This document shows positions 1-12,900 of a stretch of 64,000 nt of DNA, piece by piece. The notes beneath the pieces were generated by a model. The model ran no database searches. It saw nothing but the letters and a program-made list of their open reading frames with translations, and was not told the origin of the DNA. The position numbers and the translations under genes were made by a program. This DNA comes from Hordeum vulgare subsp. vulgare (Eukaryota > Streptophyta > Magnoliopsida > Poales > Poaceae), in contig NC_058521.1 in the NCBI RefSeq assembly GCF_904849725.1, positions 339,248,638 through 339,312,637 of the forward strand, written 5' to 3'. Numbering within the stretch: the stretch's first letter is position 1; each line of letters begins with the position of its first letter.

Positions 1-441
1 TCCACCTACAGCAGCAGCAGTATTGTCCCCTTCACCTTCGGAAAACAACAGCAAGGCAGCCGCAGCACACTCCACAAGTAGCCCCCTTTCTTCCTCGCAC
101 AAGCAGCAGCAGCTCAGCAATCTTCCAGAAACAGCACAAGGGCAGCAGCAACTGCAGTTCCTCCTCTGCTCAGCAGCATCAACTCCCCGCCGCAGCTTGA
201 CTCGCACGCAGCCCAATTTCACCGCCGCCTTCTTCCTCCTCCTCTTCTTCTCGCTGCAGCCGCCTGCACAGCTAGCAGCGACCATCCTCGGCCGCCTCCT
301 GCGCAGCTAGTCACCCCCAAGCAGGACAAGAGGAAGCAGCTTCCTCAAGCCCAGCTGCGCCGCTGCCGCACACACAGCCTCCTCTCTCGCGTGATCCCCC
401 CCCCCCCCCCCCCCACCTCGCCGTCGCCTGGCTCGATACCA
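1..441 (-). mobile_element. LTR retrotransposon internal region, partial (cut by window start)
   Basis: On the minus strand the sequence next to a TG...CA-bounded repeat (442-602) starts with TGGTATCGAGCC (plus 430-441). This resembles the initiator-tRNA-Met primer binding site TGGTATCAGAGCC of plant LTR retrotransposons. The rest is GC-rich, with CAG/CTC runs and a 19-base C run, and has no conserved protein domain I can name. I infer the untranslated leader or gag start of a minus-strand element that continues to the left of the window. The plus-strand reading frame at 23-310 is low-complexity Gln/Ser/Leu and I do not regard it as a gene. Confidence 0.45.
396..414. repeat. Poly-C homopolymer (19 C)
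   Basis: An uninterrupted run of 19 C (G on the minus strand) lies in the leader of the minus-strand LTR element. Runs like this are slippage-prone and its exact length may be an assembly estimate. Confidence 0.9.
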
Positions 442-602
442 TGTTGAGATCGAGAGGAAGAGCAGTACCTCCCGTGAGTTGATCTCCCGTGTGTGTGTGG
501 CGGCTCCAGATGGGAACGGGTTGGAGCCTCTTTACATGGGCTTGGGCCCTAAGAGATAAGTGGATGGGCTGGGCCCATACCGGTTCAACAAAAAGGTTAA
601 CA
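442..602 (-). repeat. Putative short LTR (161 bp) of the minus-strand retrotransposon
   Basis: Read on the minus strand, the repeat begins TGTTAACC and ends TCTCAACA. It is followed directly by the tRNA-like primer binding site, which is the layout expected of a 5' LTR. The partner LTR would be outside the window, so the call rests on the TG...CA ends and the adjacent binding site only. A short LTR suggests a small Copia or TRIM-like element. Confidence 0.45.
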
Positions 603-648
603 TGTTGTACACTCTTCTGGCGCCATATTCCTTGATGGTTATATTCTA

Positions 649-742
649 CTCCCTCCGTTCCAAAATAATTGTTGCAGATTTAGTACTAAATTAGTACAAA
701 ATTTGTACTAGATCAACGACACTTATTTTGGGACAGGGGGAG
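649..742. mobile_element. Stowaway (Tc1/mariner) MITE, 94 bp
   Basis: The element starts CTCCCTCCGTTCCAAAATAA and ends TTATTTTGGGACAGGGGGAG, which are inverted versions of each other. It is flanked by TA on both sides (647-648 and 743-744), the target duplication of mariner-type elements. The interior is a near-palindrome (TTAGTACTAAATTAGTAC...). Non-autonomous; it lies in or upstream of a paladin intron. Confidence 0.9.
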
Positions 743-744
743 TA

Positions 745-1516
745 CTTATCAAAGTGTTAAAAATAAAATGGAACGTGCTAATTCAATTCTGATCCAGTTT
801 TGGGCTAAAAAATAGAATTGTTGGTTTTGTTGCAAAAACCTAATTGGGCCAGATTCCAGCTTTTGGCATAAAATTGGAATCATAATTGTTCCAAATATCA
901 GCTAGTTAATAGGCACCTAGGTCAGTTAGTCACTACTTTGTGAGTCAACGAATAGCTGACTAACTGATTTACAGGTCGATTAACTAATTTATCAGCGATT
1001 AACTGGAAAATTCGCCTATTTATCCCTACCGAGCACTCGGCTGATATGGTACCAGCTACCGATATCCTGGAACATTGAATGTAACCTTGCATTAGTGATC
1101 ATCCCCAGCTCACTGATAATAAATTGATAATTTAGGGTCCGTACCAGCTTCTGTAACATTTTTGCACTTTAGTTTAAGAGCATTTCAGAATTCCATATGA
1201 GCATTCATTGCAGTTAGCCCTAGCACATAATGCAACTTTCGTGTTCTGTTCACATGGCTCATTACTAATGTGACATAGAAGGAAGAACAAACAAGTCTAT
1301 ATTGCCATGATAAACTATCCGCATGCCACTAATCTGTGAACTTTATCTCTCATTGTAAAACATTAGTAAGAACGCTTTCTGTTGCATAGTTAGTACTCGA
1401 GAACACCATATTAAAAAAACTACTTATAATATTACCAGCAAAAAGTCTTTAATTTTCTGTTTGGTTGTTGCATTATTTGACATATCCTGAAAGTCATTTC
1501 ATATCAATATATTCAG
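745..1516. other. Non-coding, AT-rich; intron preceding the first visible paladin exon
   Basis: No gene or transposon domain is recognisable. The stretch ends in a pyrimidine-rich tract and TATTCAG, an ordinary splice acceptor for the exon beginning at 1517. A run of TTAGT/ACTAA-type words at 900-1010 may be an unrecognised old repeat. Confidence 0.6.
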
Positions 1517-3958
1517 GTTGCTGAGGAGAGATCCAATGGGCGCTCTTGGTTATTCGAGTTCAAAACTCACTCTTCCAAAAATTATTGAATCTGCTGATGG
1601 GCGCCCACATGAGATGGATGTTGTTGCTGCCATGAGGAATGGAGAAGTTCTTGGACGTCAAACTGTTTTAAAAAGTGATCACTGTCCAGGGTGTCACAAT
1701 CTTAATTTGCCTGAAAGAGTTGAGGGTGCACCTAATTTCCGGGAAATTCCGGGGTTTCCAGTCTATGGTGTTGCAAATCCTACTGTTGATGGCATTCGGG
1801 CTGTTATTCAGCGAGTTAGTACAAGCAAGGGAAACCGGCCAATACTCTGGCATAATATGAGAGAAGAGCCTGTGATTTATATACATGGAAAACCTTTTGT
1901 GCTACGAGAAGTGGAAAGACCGTACAAGAATATGCTTGAGTACACGGTGTGTGCCATTTCCAGTTGCCTCTATGGATTTATGGCAGATATTTGGTGCTAT
2001 GATTTGTAGTGTTAGTATAACAAAATATTTAAAACTTCATATGGCAATTTTATGTCCAATTTCCATGCATTGCTTCTTCAACATGACTTCATTTTCTGTC
2101 TGATATAGTAACGTGCACAAGTACTGATTAATTTGATGATACTTAATGGTGCTTAATGTAACTTAATGTCTGATATAGTGGAAAGACCGTGCACAAGTTA
2201 TAGCGCTTAATGTGATGATTAATTTGCATCCACAACTCAGTTATCTTCATTTCTGTATATGCTTTCGGACAAGTACTAATCTTGATGGTGCTGTTAGGTG
2301 TCAAAGGCCTTTGTGGTGATGCTATCTGTCTGAAAAAATTCTGCTCATTTATTCAGACCATTAGAATGTGAACTTGTCAATTATAGTGTGTACACATGTT
2401 CAGTACTTGTATAAACTACTTGTGGCTTGTGGGCCTTGCGTTCACATTGGGTTGACCAGCTCTCATATGTTGCGTAGCCTTCTCTAGGCTGACCTATCCC
2501 TGAAGACTCGGACTGTATCTCAGCATTCTAATCACACCTAAACTAATTATTCTAGTATCGTAACATTTTCATTGAATGATGTATGATATGCTATCCTGTA
2601 CTTTCTGTGAGGAACATTTAGTGGTCTGAATCAGATAAAATGCACTGATATCAGGGGATCGGTCGTGATAGAGTTGAGCGTATGGAAGCTCGGTTGAAGG
2701 AGGATATTTTACGGGAAGCAGAACGGTATGATGGTGCAATAATGGTTATTCATGAAACTGACAATGGTGAGATCTTTGATGCATGGGAAAATGTCAATAA
2801 TGAAGCTGTTCTGACTCCACTGGAGGTATACAAATGTTTGGACTCTGAAGGCCTTCCAATCAAATATGCACGAGTGCCCATTACTGACGGTAAGGCCCCC
2901 AAAAGTTCAGATTTTGATACGGTAGCTTTTAATGTCGCAGCTGCTTGCAAGGATGCTGCTCTTGTATTCAATTGCCAGGTACTACAACTCACCTCTTTGC
3001 TGGGCAAGAATTCTATACTTGTTATTTAAGAGAAGTATTGGCTCTTTATATCATAGGCTTCAAAAACTTATATTTGAACATTGTGGTCTTATAGATGGGC
3101 AGGGGCAGAACAACTACTGGTACTGTGATTGCTTGCCTGCTCAGACTTCGAATCAATCACGGCAGACCTATTGGAATGCCAGCCATCCAAAATAATCATG
3201 AAGATACAACTGATGCTGATTACTCAAGCGGAGAAGAAACAATAGACCACAATGGTCGCTTGAATTCAGAATCATGGAAACCTCACACTTTGACAGAGCT
3301 ACACCCTAGATTTGATATTAATGACATCCTTCTGTTGCGAAAGATTACAAGGCTATTTGACAACGGGATTGAGTGTAGACAGATTTTAGATACCGTTATT
3401 GACAAGTGTTCAGCTTTGCAGAACATTCGCCAAGCTGTTTTGCAATACACAAAGGTGATTAATCAACAAAACATGGAACCAAGAGTTAGGAGAGTCGCAT
3501 TAAATCGTGGTGCTGAATATTTGGAGAGGTACCTGAAATTAATTGCATTCTCGGCATACCTCGGGAGTGAAGCATTTGATGGTTTCTGTGGGCAAGGAGA
3601 AACAAAGATCTCATTTAAAAATTGGCTGCAACAGCGTCCGGAGATCCAAACCATGAAATGGAGCATAAGACTGCGACCTGGGCGTTTTTTCACTGTACCT
3701 GTAAATATCTTTCTCTTCTCTCCAAAGCTTCATTTGGGCACTTTGGAGGACATGATGTTACTAAAAACCATTTGCCATCTGCAGGATGAGCATAAAGCGA
3801 CATGTCAACCTCTGCAAAGTGATGTAACAATGGAAGCCATCGTGAAAGCCCGTAATGGTTCTGTTCTGGGAAAGGGATCCATACTTAAAATGTATTTCTT
3901 TCCTGGACAGAGAAGGTCAAGCAGCATGAACTTCCGTGGTACACCACATGTTATCAAG
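1517..3958 (+). CDS. Paladin exon cluster A (exons 1-4 of the window): second phosphatase repeat and start of third
   Basis: The first exon enters with one base of a split codon and reads [13 protein letters not shown] and [12 protein letters not shown]. Exon 2 ends FNCQ and exon 3 begins [15 protein letters not shown], rebuilding the catalytic C-x5-R loop. The helical stretch after it ([31 protein letters not shown]) closes the second repeat. Intron 3 (3701-3784) is 84 bp, a multiple of three with no stop, so a retained-intron product would stay in frame. Exon 4 ends TPHVIK at a GT donor (3959), where the 13.1-kb intron begins. Confidence 0.88.
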
Positions 3959-6900
3959 GTATCTAACTGTGCAACTAACCAATGTGAACTCCATATTTGC
4001 TCGCTGGATGTATATATAGATCTATCATTTTTGATATCCTTATTTATTTCTGTGAGTTGAACTTCCTATGTTATTCAAACATTCTGACCCGGCAGGGTAG
4101 CTAAACTTTTAGTGTAAGAATTCAGGCTTCTATTGAAAAATTTATCATACTAGCTCACACCATGTGCAGTGCTCTATTAGGACGGCAAACTTTTTTTTTT
4201 CTGAGGAATCGCTGCTGGGGTGGGGATTGAGACTAGTTCCCCTACCTGAATATACTACTCGAAGCGGATCTGATATACAAAAGGAGCGTTACGTATGCAC
4301 TTGAAGATAGGTATATCATAGACTTGAGGAGATAGTGAGCTGGGGCTGAACACAGCAGTACTATTTTCTGAAGCTGAAGTCTATGTGTCTATGTATAGTA
4401 CATAGACAAGTCGGTTGCTAAACCGACAATCGCAGCTCCAGCAGCTACCAGTACAGGCAAGTCTAATTGACTACCTAGCTGTCGGAATCATACTGTCTTA
4501 AAGACTAAGAGAGGCTCGGCCGACTTATACTATATTAGCTAATAAAGTAGAAGGCACAAGTGATGCACCGGGTTATGGTTAGGGTGCCTGATCTTCACGA
4601 ACTGGAGGTGGAGTAGGGAAGAACACGAATAACTCGAGAACTAAGGTGAAATGACAAGCAATCACAAGGGGAACATAAGATCCTCTAGCCAGCCCACACA
4701 TCAACAACAACAAAGCCTTTAGTCCCAAACAAGTTGGGGTAGGCTAGAGGTGAAACCCATAAGATCTCGTGACCAACTCATGGTTCTGGCACATGGATAG
4801 CAAGCTTCCATGCACCCTTGTCCATGGCTAGTTCTCTGGTGATACTCCAGTCCTTCATATCTATCTTTACGGACTCCTCTCATGTCAGACTCGGTCTACG
4901 GCGACCTCTTCTAACATTATCAGCATGCTTTAGCCGTCCGCTATGCACTAGAGCTTCTGGAGGCCTGCGCTGAATATGCCCAAACCATCTCAGACGATGT
5001 TGGACAAGCTTCTCATCATCCGGCGCTACCCCAACTCTATCTCGTATGTCATCATTCCAGACTCAGTCCTTGTGTGTCCGCACATCCATCTTAACATGCG
5101 CATCCCATCCACACCTAATTGCTGCACATGTTGCCTTTTAGTCGGCCAACACTTAGCGTCGTACAACATTGCGAGTCGAACCGCCGTCCTATAGAACTTG
5201 CCTTTTAGCTTTTGTGGCACTCTCTTGTCTTAGAGAATGCCAGAAGCTTGGCGCCACTTCATCCACCCGACTTTAATTCGATGGTTCACATCTTCATCGA
5301 TATCCCCATCCTTTTGCAGCATTGACCCCAAATATCGAAAGGTTGTCCTTTCGAGGCACCACTTGCCCATCCAGGCTAACCTCCTCCTCCTCGTGCCTAG
5401 TAGTACTGAAACCGCACTTCATGTAATCGGATTTAGTTCTACTAAGTCTAAAACCTTTCGAATCCAAGGTTTTTCTCCGTAGCTCTAACTTCCCGTTGAC
5501 CTCCGTTCGACTATCATCAACTAGCACCACATCGTTCGCAAAGAGCATACACCATTGGATATCTCCTTGTGTATGCCTTGTGACCTCATCCATCACCAAG
5601 GCAAAAAGACAAGGGCTCAAAGCTGACCCCTGGTGCAGTCCTTTTTTAATCGGGAAGTCATCAATGTCGCCATCACTTGTTCAAACACTTGTCACAACAT
5701 TATCGTACATGTCCTTGATGAGGGTAATGTACTTTTCTAGGACTTTGTGTTTCTGACATTTCGCGGTATCTTATCATAGGCCTTCTCCAAGTCAACTCAC
5801 ACGTCATATAACCAAAATCTATACAAAAAGGTCCAATTGATCCAACAACTCCAAAAGAAGAAGGTAAAACAAGAGTATATAGTTAGTCCCAAATCCTAAG
5901 AGATGGGGGTCTTGCTTCATGGCCTTCACCTGGAGGTGGTCTTGAATTCCTCGGAGTCTTCTCCACGAGGGAGGTCTTGATTCCACTAGGGGAGGGTAGA
6001 TAAGCAAAGCTCTCTCAGTTTCTTAGTTTATGCTTTGCTAACCCTAGAGGTGAACGTCTTATATATGGTGGGGGAGAAAGAGTAGCTAAGTGGAAGAGTT
6101 ACGAGGCCCCAAGTTGACTTTACTATGGCAGGTTGAGTCAGAATCTCTAGGGGTTCTGGAATCTCCAGCGTATCATCGGACATACTCTGGGCTATCTAGT
6201 AGTGTGTGTATCCTGGGTATCAGAGAGCTGCAAATCCTGGACACTTGGGTCAGCCTGAAGACTTCGGGGTTTCTTCGCGGCAGCCTTCGGTGTTCCAGGG
6301 AGCTGCAACAGCTGGCTCAAAGTCTCTGGGCAGGCCTTCTCCTTGTTTTTGACCTTGTCTTGTGATGCCATCTTCTGCTCAATTCCTTCCTTGTTCACCA
6401 TCACGCCTAATCACACAGTCACATATAGTTCCACCATGACATGGCAACTCATGTTAGACCTTTCAGCCCGAGCATTGATAGTTGTGGATGACACTAGGAG
6501 AGTTGGGACAATTTTCGTTGGTTTATTTCTCACACAATGCCATGCCAACCTGAGGGGTTGGGGATACATATTTATAGGCTGCTAGCCAGCCAAGCATATG
6601 CTAAGATGCTAGTCTAAGATGCTGCTAAGATGCTAGTCTAAGATGCTATCCTAACTGCCAGTCCTTGGAGGTCAAGGATTCTATCCTAACAGCCACAAGG
6701 ACCATGTGTTGTAGCCCCACAAAGACCCTAGTATAGAGACTTATCCATCAACTCATTCTCATGAATATTGGAAGGACCTTTGTTAAGGAAAAGAGTTACC
6801 TTTTTGTCGTTGATATGTTGGAGAACCTGGAATGGTCCGTCTCCTCTTTGCATGAGTCTGAACTTCCACTCCTTTGGAAATGCTCCTTCCAAAGATATAC

Positions 6901-9900
6901 CCAAACGAAGTTACCTGGTTGGAATATTGGTCCTCGATTGGTTTTGAACTTGACGGCTTGATATTGAACTTGATCAGTGTTGGCCCGTCTCCTCATGTAG
7001 TTGCTTCATGTACTCGGAGCGCTTGGTGACATCCAAGTTTGTGCGTTCTCAAAGTGGTGGTGTTTGGGGGTTGAGGCGTGTGAGAGGATTGAAATGTACA
7101 CCACCTCAAATGGAGTCTTTCGTGTCGTCGAGTGGGTGGAGCGGTTGTAGGCGAACTTGACTTGAGGAATGCACTTGTCCCATGACTTAAAGTTCTTTAT
7201 CACAACACGTGCTAGGGTTGATCGAGTGCGGTTTATGACTTTCGTTTGACCATCGGTTTGTGGATGGCATTGGTGGAGAATTGGAGCTCGATACCGAGCT
7301 TCGCCCACAACGTCTTACAGAAATAGCTCACAAAGTTGACATCATGGTTGGAGACAATAGACTTGGGTATTGATATGGGGCAAGCCGTAGGGTGGCCTGA
7401 TCTTCACGAATTGGAGGTAGATTGGGGAAGAACACGAAGAATATATGGGAAATCACTAGGAAACCAAGGGGAAACACAAGAGAAACACGTGGATAACTAG
7501 TGATGCCAAGGCAACACCCTCTTCTGACCATAGATCCACACAACATGGTTCACGTGGTTTCTTGCAAATCGAGAGGCAAGAATGAGGTGGGAGATCTTCT
7601 TCCTTACATCCTAGGGCAAGGAGGGCTTGAATTCCACAAGAGGAATCTTCTTAAGAGGGGGCCTTGATCTCCACTAGGGGAGCCAACTCCATGTAGGAGG
7701 AATCCCACATGGGGAGGTACATGACGTAAGCTCTAATGTCTAACCTTGTCTTAGCTAACCCTAGGATGAAGGAGGGGGAGGGTATTTATAGTCTAGCAAT
7801 GAAAGGGTAAGTGGGAAGTGATACATGGGTTTGGCCTTTTCACTTCACGCATGCAGGACATAGCCGGGCAATCCGGGTGTTGGAGCTGGCGTTGGGCAGA
7901 CACGAGATGACAGTTGATGGAGACACATGGTTGGACAGTTCGGTCATTGGGTCGTGCGGACTCCGCGGATGGTGAAGATAGGGCCGGATAGTCAGGGGTG
8001 AATCCAGCCGGACAGTTCGGGTGCTCGAGGCGGTGGGGGCGCTAGGACCACACTTGTTCGGTATCTGATTGGGGGCGCGTAGATGCCGGATAGGGGTCAG
8101 ACAGTTTGGGGGCTTGCCCTACTGCTCTCGGTCTGGCCAGGACTTGTTGAATTCAGGTACCCACATCGTCTTCTGCTAGGAGGAACATCCACATGTAGCA
8201 GGTGCAGTCGTCAGCGAGCTGCAGGAAATAGTGACAACCACGTGGGTTGCATTGGTCTGCATATGTCACCATTGAGAGGCATCCTCAACCCTGAATTTTG
8301 CCTTCTTGCGGGAAGGAGTTCGTTGGTGCTTATGGTGATGTAAACATCGCAGTTGGTCCACATGCTCGAGCTCCGGCAACGCACACCCCATCTTGTTGCG
8401 AAACATGTGCCGCGAGTCCACGACGCGTTGACGCAGTTGTGGCGGGCAGCAAGGCACACATGATGAGTGATGTTGAAGGTCACCACATGTAGCGGGTGCG
8501 GTCATCAACCAACAGGAAATACCGACGACCCCACGGGTTGTCGGCATGGTTGTTTCGCACACGACGTCGTGCACGAGGTCAAGGCGCCATTCAACCCTGA
8601 AGTTCGCCTTCTTAGCGAAAGGAGTTCATCGGTGCTTGGTGGTGATGCAGACATCGCAGAGCTGGTCATACTCAGAGCTCCCACACGCCATCTTGTGGCG
8701 AGACATGGGTCGTAGTGCCACGAAGGAGTTGTGGAGTGCAACTAGGTACGCATGGCGAGCGATCTTGAAGCGCACCACATATAGCCGGGTTGACACCATG
8801 ACAAGGTGATGCTTCTCTGTGTCTTAGATGTGAGGGATTCCTCGGTTGATGTGGTTGATGGTGCCATTTTCGTCCAGCTGCCCATGCTCATGATGCTTTT
8901 TTTTTGAACCGGGCAACCCCCTTTCCATTACTCACATAACGAAAATACAAAGTTCAAAGTCGTAAAAGGAAACCAGAAAAGGGGTGCGAGTTCAGAGCAT
9001 TCTTGGGAAACCTACACATAGACACTTGTCATCGAGCAGCCTATCGCAGGGCAAAAACCCAAGAACACCCATATCACGCACAAACCATCTAAATAGTTTT
9101 AGGAGAACAGTAAGTAGAAACAACACAGGTCATCGCCTGAAATCACTCCACGCAGGGAGGCCACCAGCAAACCACTAAGTACCACCAGCTACACCCATCA
9201 ACAATCCTCCTTCGGGGCCGCACAGATCCTCAGCATGTTCGATGCGTTCCTCTTCAGCATCTTCGCCCCCCGCTCCATCGCCAGTTTATCTTCCCCTGTT
9301 AGTAGCCCTGCCCAATATGTCAGGAATCCACAAGCAGAATAAACCACATCAAAAGGGGATCCCAACTTCTTTTTTTCAAACGTCGCGCGATTGCGGCAAT
9401 TCCACAATGCCCAACAAATAGCAGCCAAACCACAAGTATAGAACCTAACGTCATTAGGCATATAGGCAAAGCACCAAGCATAAAATTGCCAAAGATTATC
9501 AGGACCATTACTGGTCCCAAGCATACACCCCACTGTTCTCCATACCACTCTAGCAATAGGGCAAGAAAAGCACAAGTGTTGTGAAGTCTCCCTTTCTGAA
9601 CAAAAGGAGCATCTAGGGTTACCTTTCCATTTCCTCCTACTCATCACATCTCGTGTTAGAATAGCATCTTGAAAAAGCTGCCATAAAAAAATTTGAATCT
9701 TAAGAGGCAACTTTGCACTCCAGATCCATCGGAAATCACATCCAGCAATATTATTCTCCAGATGTTCATTTACAGATTTAGTAGAAAACCTTTTTCCACC
9801 CCCAAACTTCCATCTAATCTGGTCTGGATCATCAGGAGCTTGGAGATGGTTGGTTTGCTCTATATCGAGGTACCACCCCTCTAGATGCTCGATCATCCGC

Positions 9901-12900
9901 AGTTCCAAGAAATGCCTTTGCCCGTGGGTCTTCCTGTTGCATGCCCTCGTTGTCCTGTAGGCTTGGGTGAGGAGTGCCTGTGCCTTACCTGGATTTGTGG
10001 CAGTCCTTTGCCCAATGCTCAAGGCGTCTATAGTTGCGGCATCTCTCATGGTCGTCATCCTAGGTGCCCTCTTGGCAGCAGTGCTGCCACCCGCTGCTCG
10101 GCTTGGGGAGTCCTCTTCGCCCCGCCTTTGCTTCATCCGGGTGAGCCACAGTTCCTCAATGAAGTAGAGGTGTAGAGATTGCTGCCAAACATGATCGGCC
10201 GATCCAACTTGGGTGACAGCTAGTACTCCCTCTGTCCAAAAGTGTTGGGCACCTAAGAGAATCCAAGAATTCCAAAAGTATTAGTCGTAGTTGTAATTAA
10301 TATCCCTCGTAATCTATGCATCCTCTCGACTCTCATGCAACCCCTTTAACCTCTTGGCTCCCTTTTCCATGCATTCATATCTCAATCCTTCCATTCTCAT
10401 GCATGCACAATTAAATATTTCTTCCAGTTGTCTTTTTGAGGGCACACGATAGGCTCGTTTTCACAACCTTAAACAAAACACTAGCCTATCACAGTGCGTC
10501 TTGGTCGTGGTGCAACTCCTTGAATGCCCTATGCACCTGGACGAAGGGAGTAGTGGTCATCAATAGTCTTGAGCCGCTCGTCACCTCTTCAATTGAGAGC
10601 AACGACATCGAGGAAACTCTTGATTGACAACGCAATATGTGAATACTTCTGGGGAACTACACGTAGCAACTTCTCAATGCCCTTTGTTCGTCGACGTGAT
10701 CAGTGTGGATGGTTAGCGAACTCATGAGGCTGGAGAGGAAGAGCGCAAAGTTTTTGACTCTCCCTGTTGTGGAAAGTGAGCAGCTCCCACCCCCGGTGCA
10801 ACTTCTGCATCGTGGACTTGCGGACGTGATTTTTTCAAGTATGAATCACATGGATCACCTCCCAAGCTTCCTTGGTTGTTCTCTTACCGTCAGGGTGCAG
10901 ATCATCTCCAATTGCACCATGCTGAGGATGGCCTCAACCACCATATGATCTACTAGTCAGGCAACGCCACCAAATTTGACTCATAGTTGTTCCGATTGGC
11001 TGTGGGAATGGCGCACCGCAAACTTCTTTTATCACATGTTGGATGACCACCTCTGGAATGTGTGTTGTCGGCGCCTTGGCTGCATGGAAGTGGAAAGACA
11101 ATGATAGGCGTGCCGCTATGGGCTTACGACTGATGGTGGATCTAACATCATCCTAGGTCAAAATCTAGCGTAGTTGAGGTATGGACGCCACGAGTAGACC
11201 ACACCAATGAGTTCATAAAGTGAAATTGGAGATGATGTTAACCATGGTAGAGCTGTTGTTGTCGATGTCACGAAGCTCTTGGTTCCCCAATCTTCCATGG
11301 GTTAGAAGAATGGAAGGCCAAATGGAGACATCCAAATCGCTTCGGGTTGGCCAGTCCCAAGATGGTCAGACATCATCACCTTGATTGATGCTAATGCACT
11401 ACCACAACCTAGAAGTCAGGGGGCAATTGATGAAGATGTGTGTGCAACCTTCTGACTTGTGCCCACACCTCGGGCAGGCGGCGTTGGCTTTGTGTTGACG
11501 GAGTAAGAGCCAAGTAAAGACATTGATCTTGTTTGGAACGCTTGAGGCCCAAATATAGTCCGGGCCTTTGTGATCATCATGAAGTAAAAGGTTGTATGCA
11601 TGCTTGGTGGAGAAGGCTACTAGTTTTGCTAATAGCCATCATACTTGTTGATGACCATGTAACCCCGTTGAGCTCTGCTCTTAGTATTAGCATTTTCTTT
11701 TCTGCTAATAACAACCAAGTAACGTGTACATGTCCACGTCTTGGAGTAGTTTTTGGGTAGTTAGATCCGACGCTGCATGGGCTTCGTGGGATGGCACGAA
11801 ATCAGTGCATGCAGCGTCTTTGTAGCTGCGTTCAGGTGGATGTGGGATGGCACATCCGGAATACCTGGTCGCTAGCTAGCTTTACTCCTTTCAGTTGAGA
11901 TCCAAGTTGTAGTACTGGACTGAATAATAGAGGAAACCGAAAAGGCTGCATCAGTTGTACGCAGCGCAAATACTCTCTGTCTTTGTGTGTGTTCATACCA
12001 ACGAGAGAGAGAGAGAGCTGAGAGGAGAGAACCACCGATCTTGCAACTACAATTGGCATCAGAGCCTTGTTGTGATCATGTCGGGACAAGCGGGATCACG
12101 GACGCCGCAGCGCTCTGGTTCACGCCGGAGGAACACCCCATCACCGGTGGGCGCGAGCTGGTCATCCATGAGTGGGTGGTCAGAGATGGGGGGGGGGGGG
12201 CGGCGACGCGATTCCGATGCTGACTTGGACGAACTACGTCGAGTGGTCAATCCTCGTGCGGCTGTGGGAGGCCGTGGAGGCGGGCGACGCAGATCACCCT
12301 GATGATCGTGCCGCGTTGGGCGTCATCCTCCGTGGCGTCCCACCGGAGATGCTGCGGACGCTGGCGGCTAAGGACTCCGCCAAGGAAGCGTGGGACACCA
12401 TCAAGACACTTCGCATGGGCATCGAGCGCATACGCGAGTCACGGGCTCAGGCGCTGCGTCGTGACTTCGGAAATCTCTCTTTCAAGGAGGGAGAGACAAT
12501 GAAGGACTTCGCGCTCCGCCTCACTGGCCTGATCAGCGACCCGCAACAGCTCGGTGACGACATTGGTGAGCTCAAGGCGGTGAGAAAATTCCTGTGTGTG
12601 GTGTCGCCTCGCTACGCCCAAGTGGCTATCTCCATAGAGACTCTTGTTGATCTCAAGTCGCTGACAATTGAGGAGTTGGCCGGCCGGTTCCTTGCCATTG
12701 AGGAGCGCCTCGACCCCGACACCGGCGGCAAGCTGCTCCTCACAGAGGAGTGGCACGAGCGGGAAAGGCGGCGGCAACCCGACGAGGGATCGTCTGGCGC
12801 CGGGAACAAAGGCGGTAAGGGGAAACCCAAACCAAGGCCTCCCGGCAGCAGCGGGAACACGCAACAGTCCGGCGGTGGCCCAAAGCGCAAGGGTAAATGC

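Larger units (their letters stand above)
4570..8080 (-). mobile_element. Degenerate minus-strand Gypsy LTR retrotransposon, interrupted by an RTE LINE
   Basis: Two related non-coding blocks flank a decayed integrase: about 4580-4695 plus 5820-6740 on the left, and about 7385-8080 on the right. Both contain GCCTGATCTTCACGAA and GGAGGTNGANTNGGGAAGAACACGAA, then a run of CTTGANNTCCACTAGGGGAG and GCTAACCCTAG. I read them as diverged 3' and 5' LTRs of one minus-strand element. The left copy is split by the RTE element at 4702-5800. Boundaries are approximate because both ends are decayed. A 24-bp unit (CTAAGATGCTAGT-like) is repeated near 6600-6650. Confidence 0.55.
8083..11160 (-). mobile_element. 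Degenerate minus-strand Copia element (gag plus pre-integrase/integrase), interrupted by L1 and a MITE
   Basis: From right to left on the minus strand: gag UBN2-type sequence ([21 protein letters not shown], about 10700-10960), a decayed zinc knuckle ([20 protein letters not shown], second Cys changed to Tyr, near 9985-10060), then GKAQALLTQ, and the GAG-pre-integrase/integrase start ([40 protein letters not shown]) at 8480-8720. Stops and frameshifts are frequent. An L1 (8897-9905) and a Stowaway-like MITE (10226-10550) are inserted in it. LTRs were not identified. Confidence 0.7.

Noticed and set aside
23..310. 95-residue Gln/Ser-rich plus-strand frame as a gene
   Set aside because: Low complexity and opposite to the inferred LTR element. 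No known domain.
2100..2200. Partial exon duplication (AGTGGAAAGACCGT occurs in exon 1 and again at about 2179)
   Set aside because: Only about 14 bases match and the surroundings differ, so it could be chance.
9198..10136. 312-residue minus-strand frame as one gene
   Set aside because: It is a chance fusion. The C-terminal part is an L1 zinc-binding domain and the N-terminal part runs through out-of-frame Copia gag.
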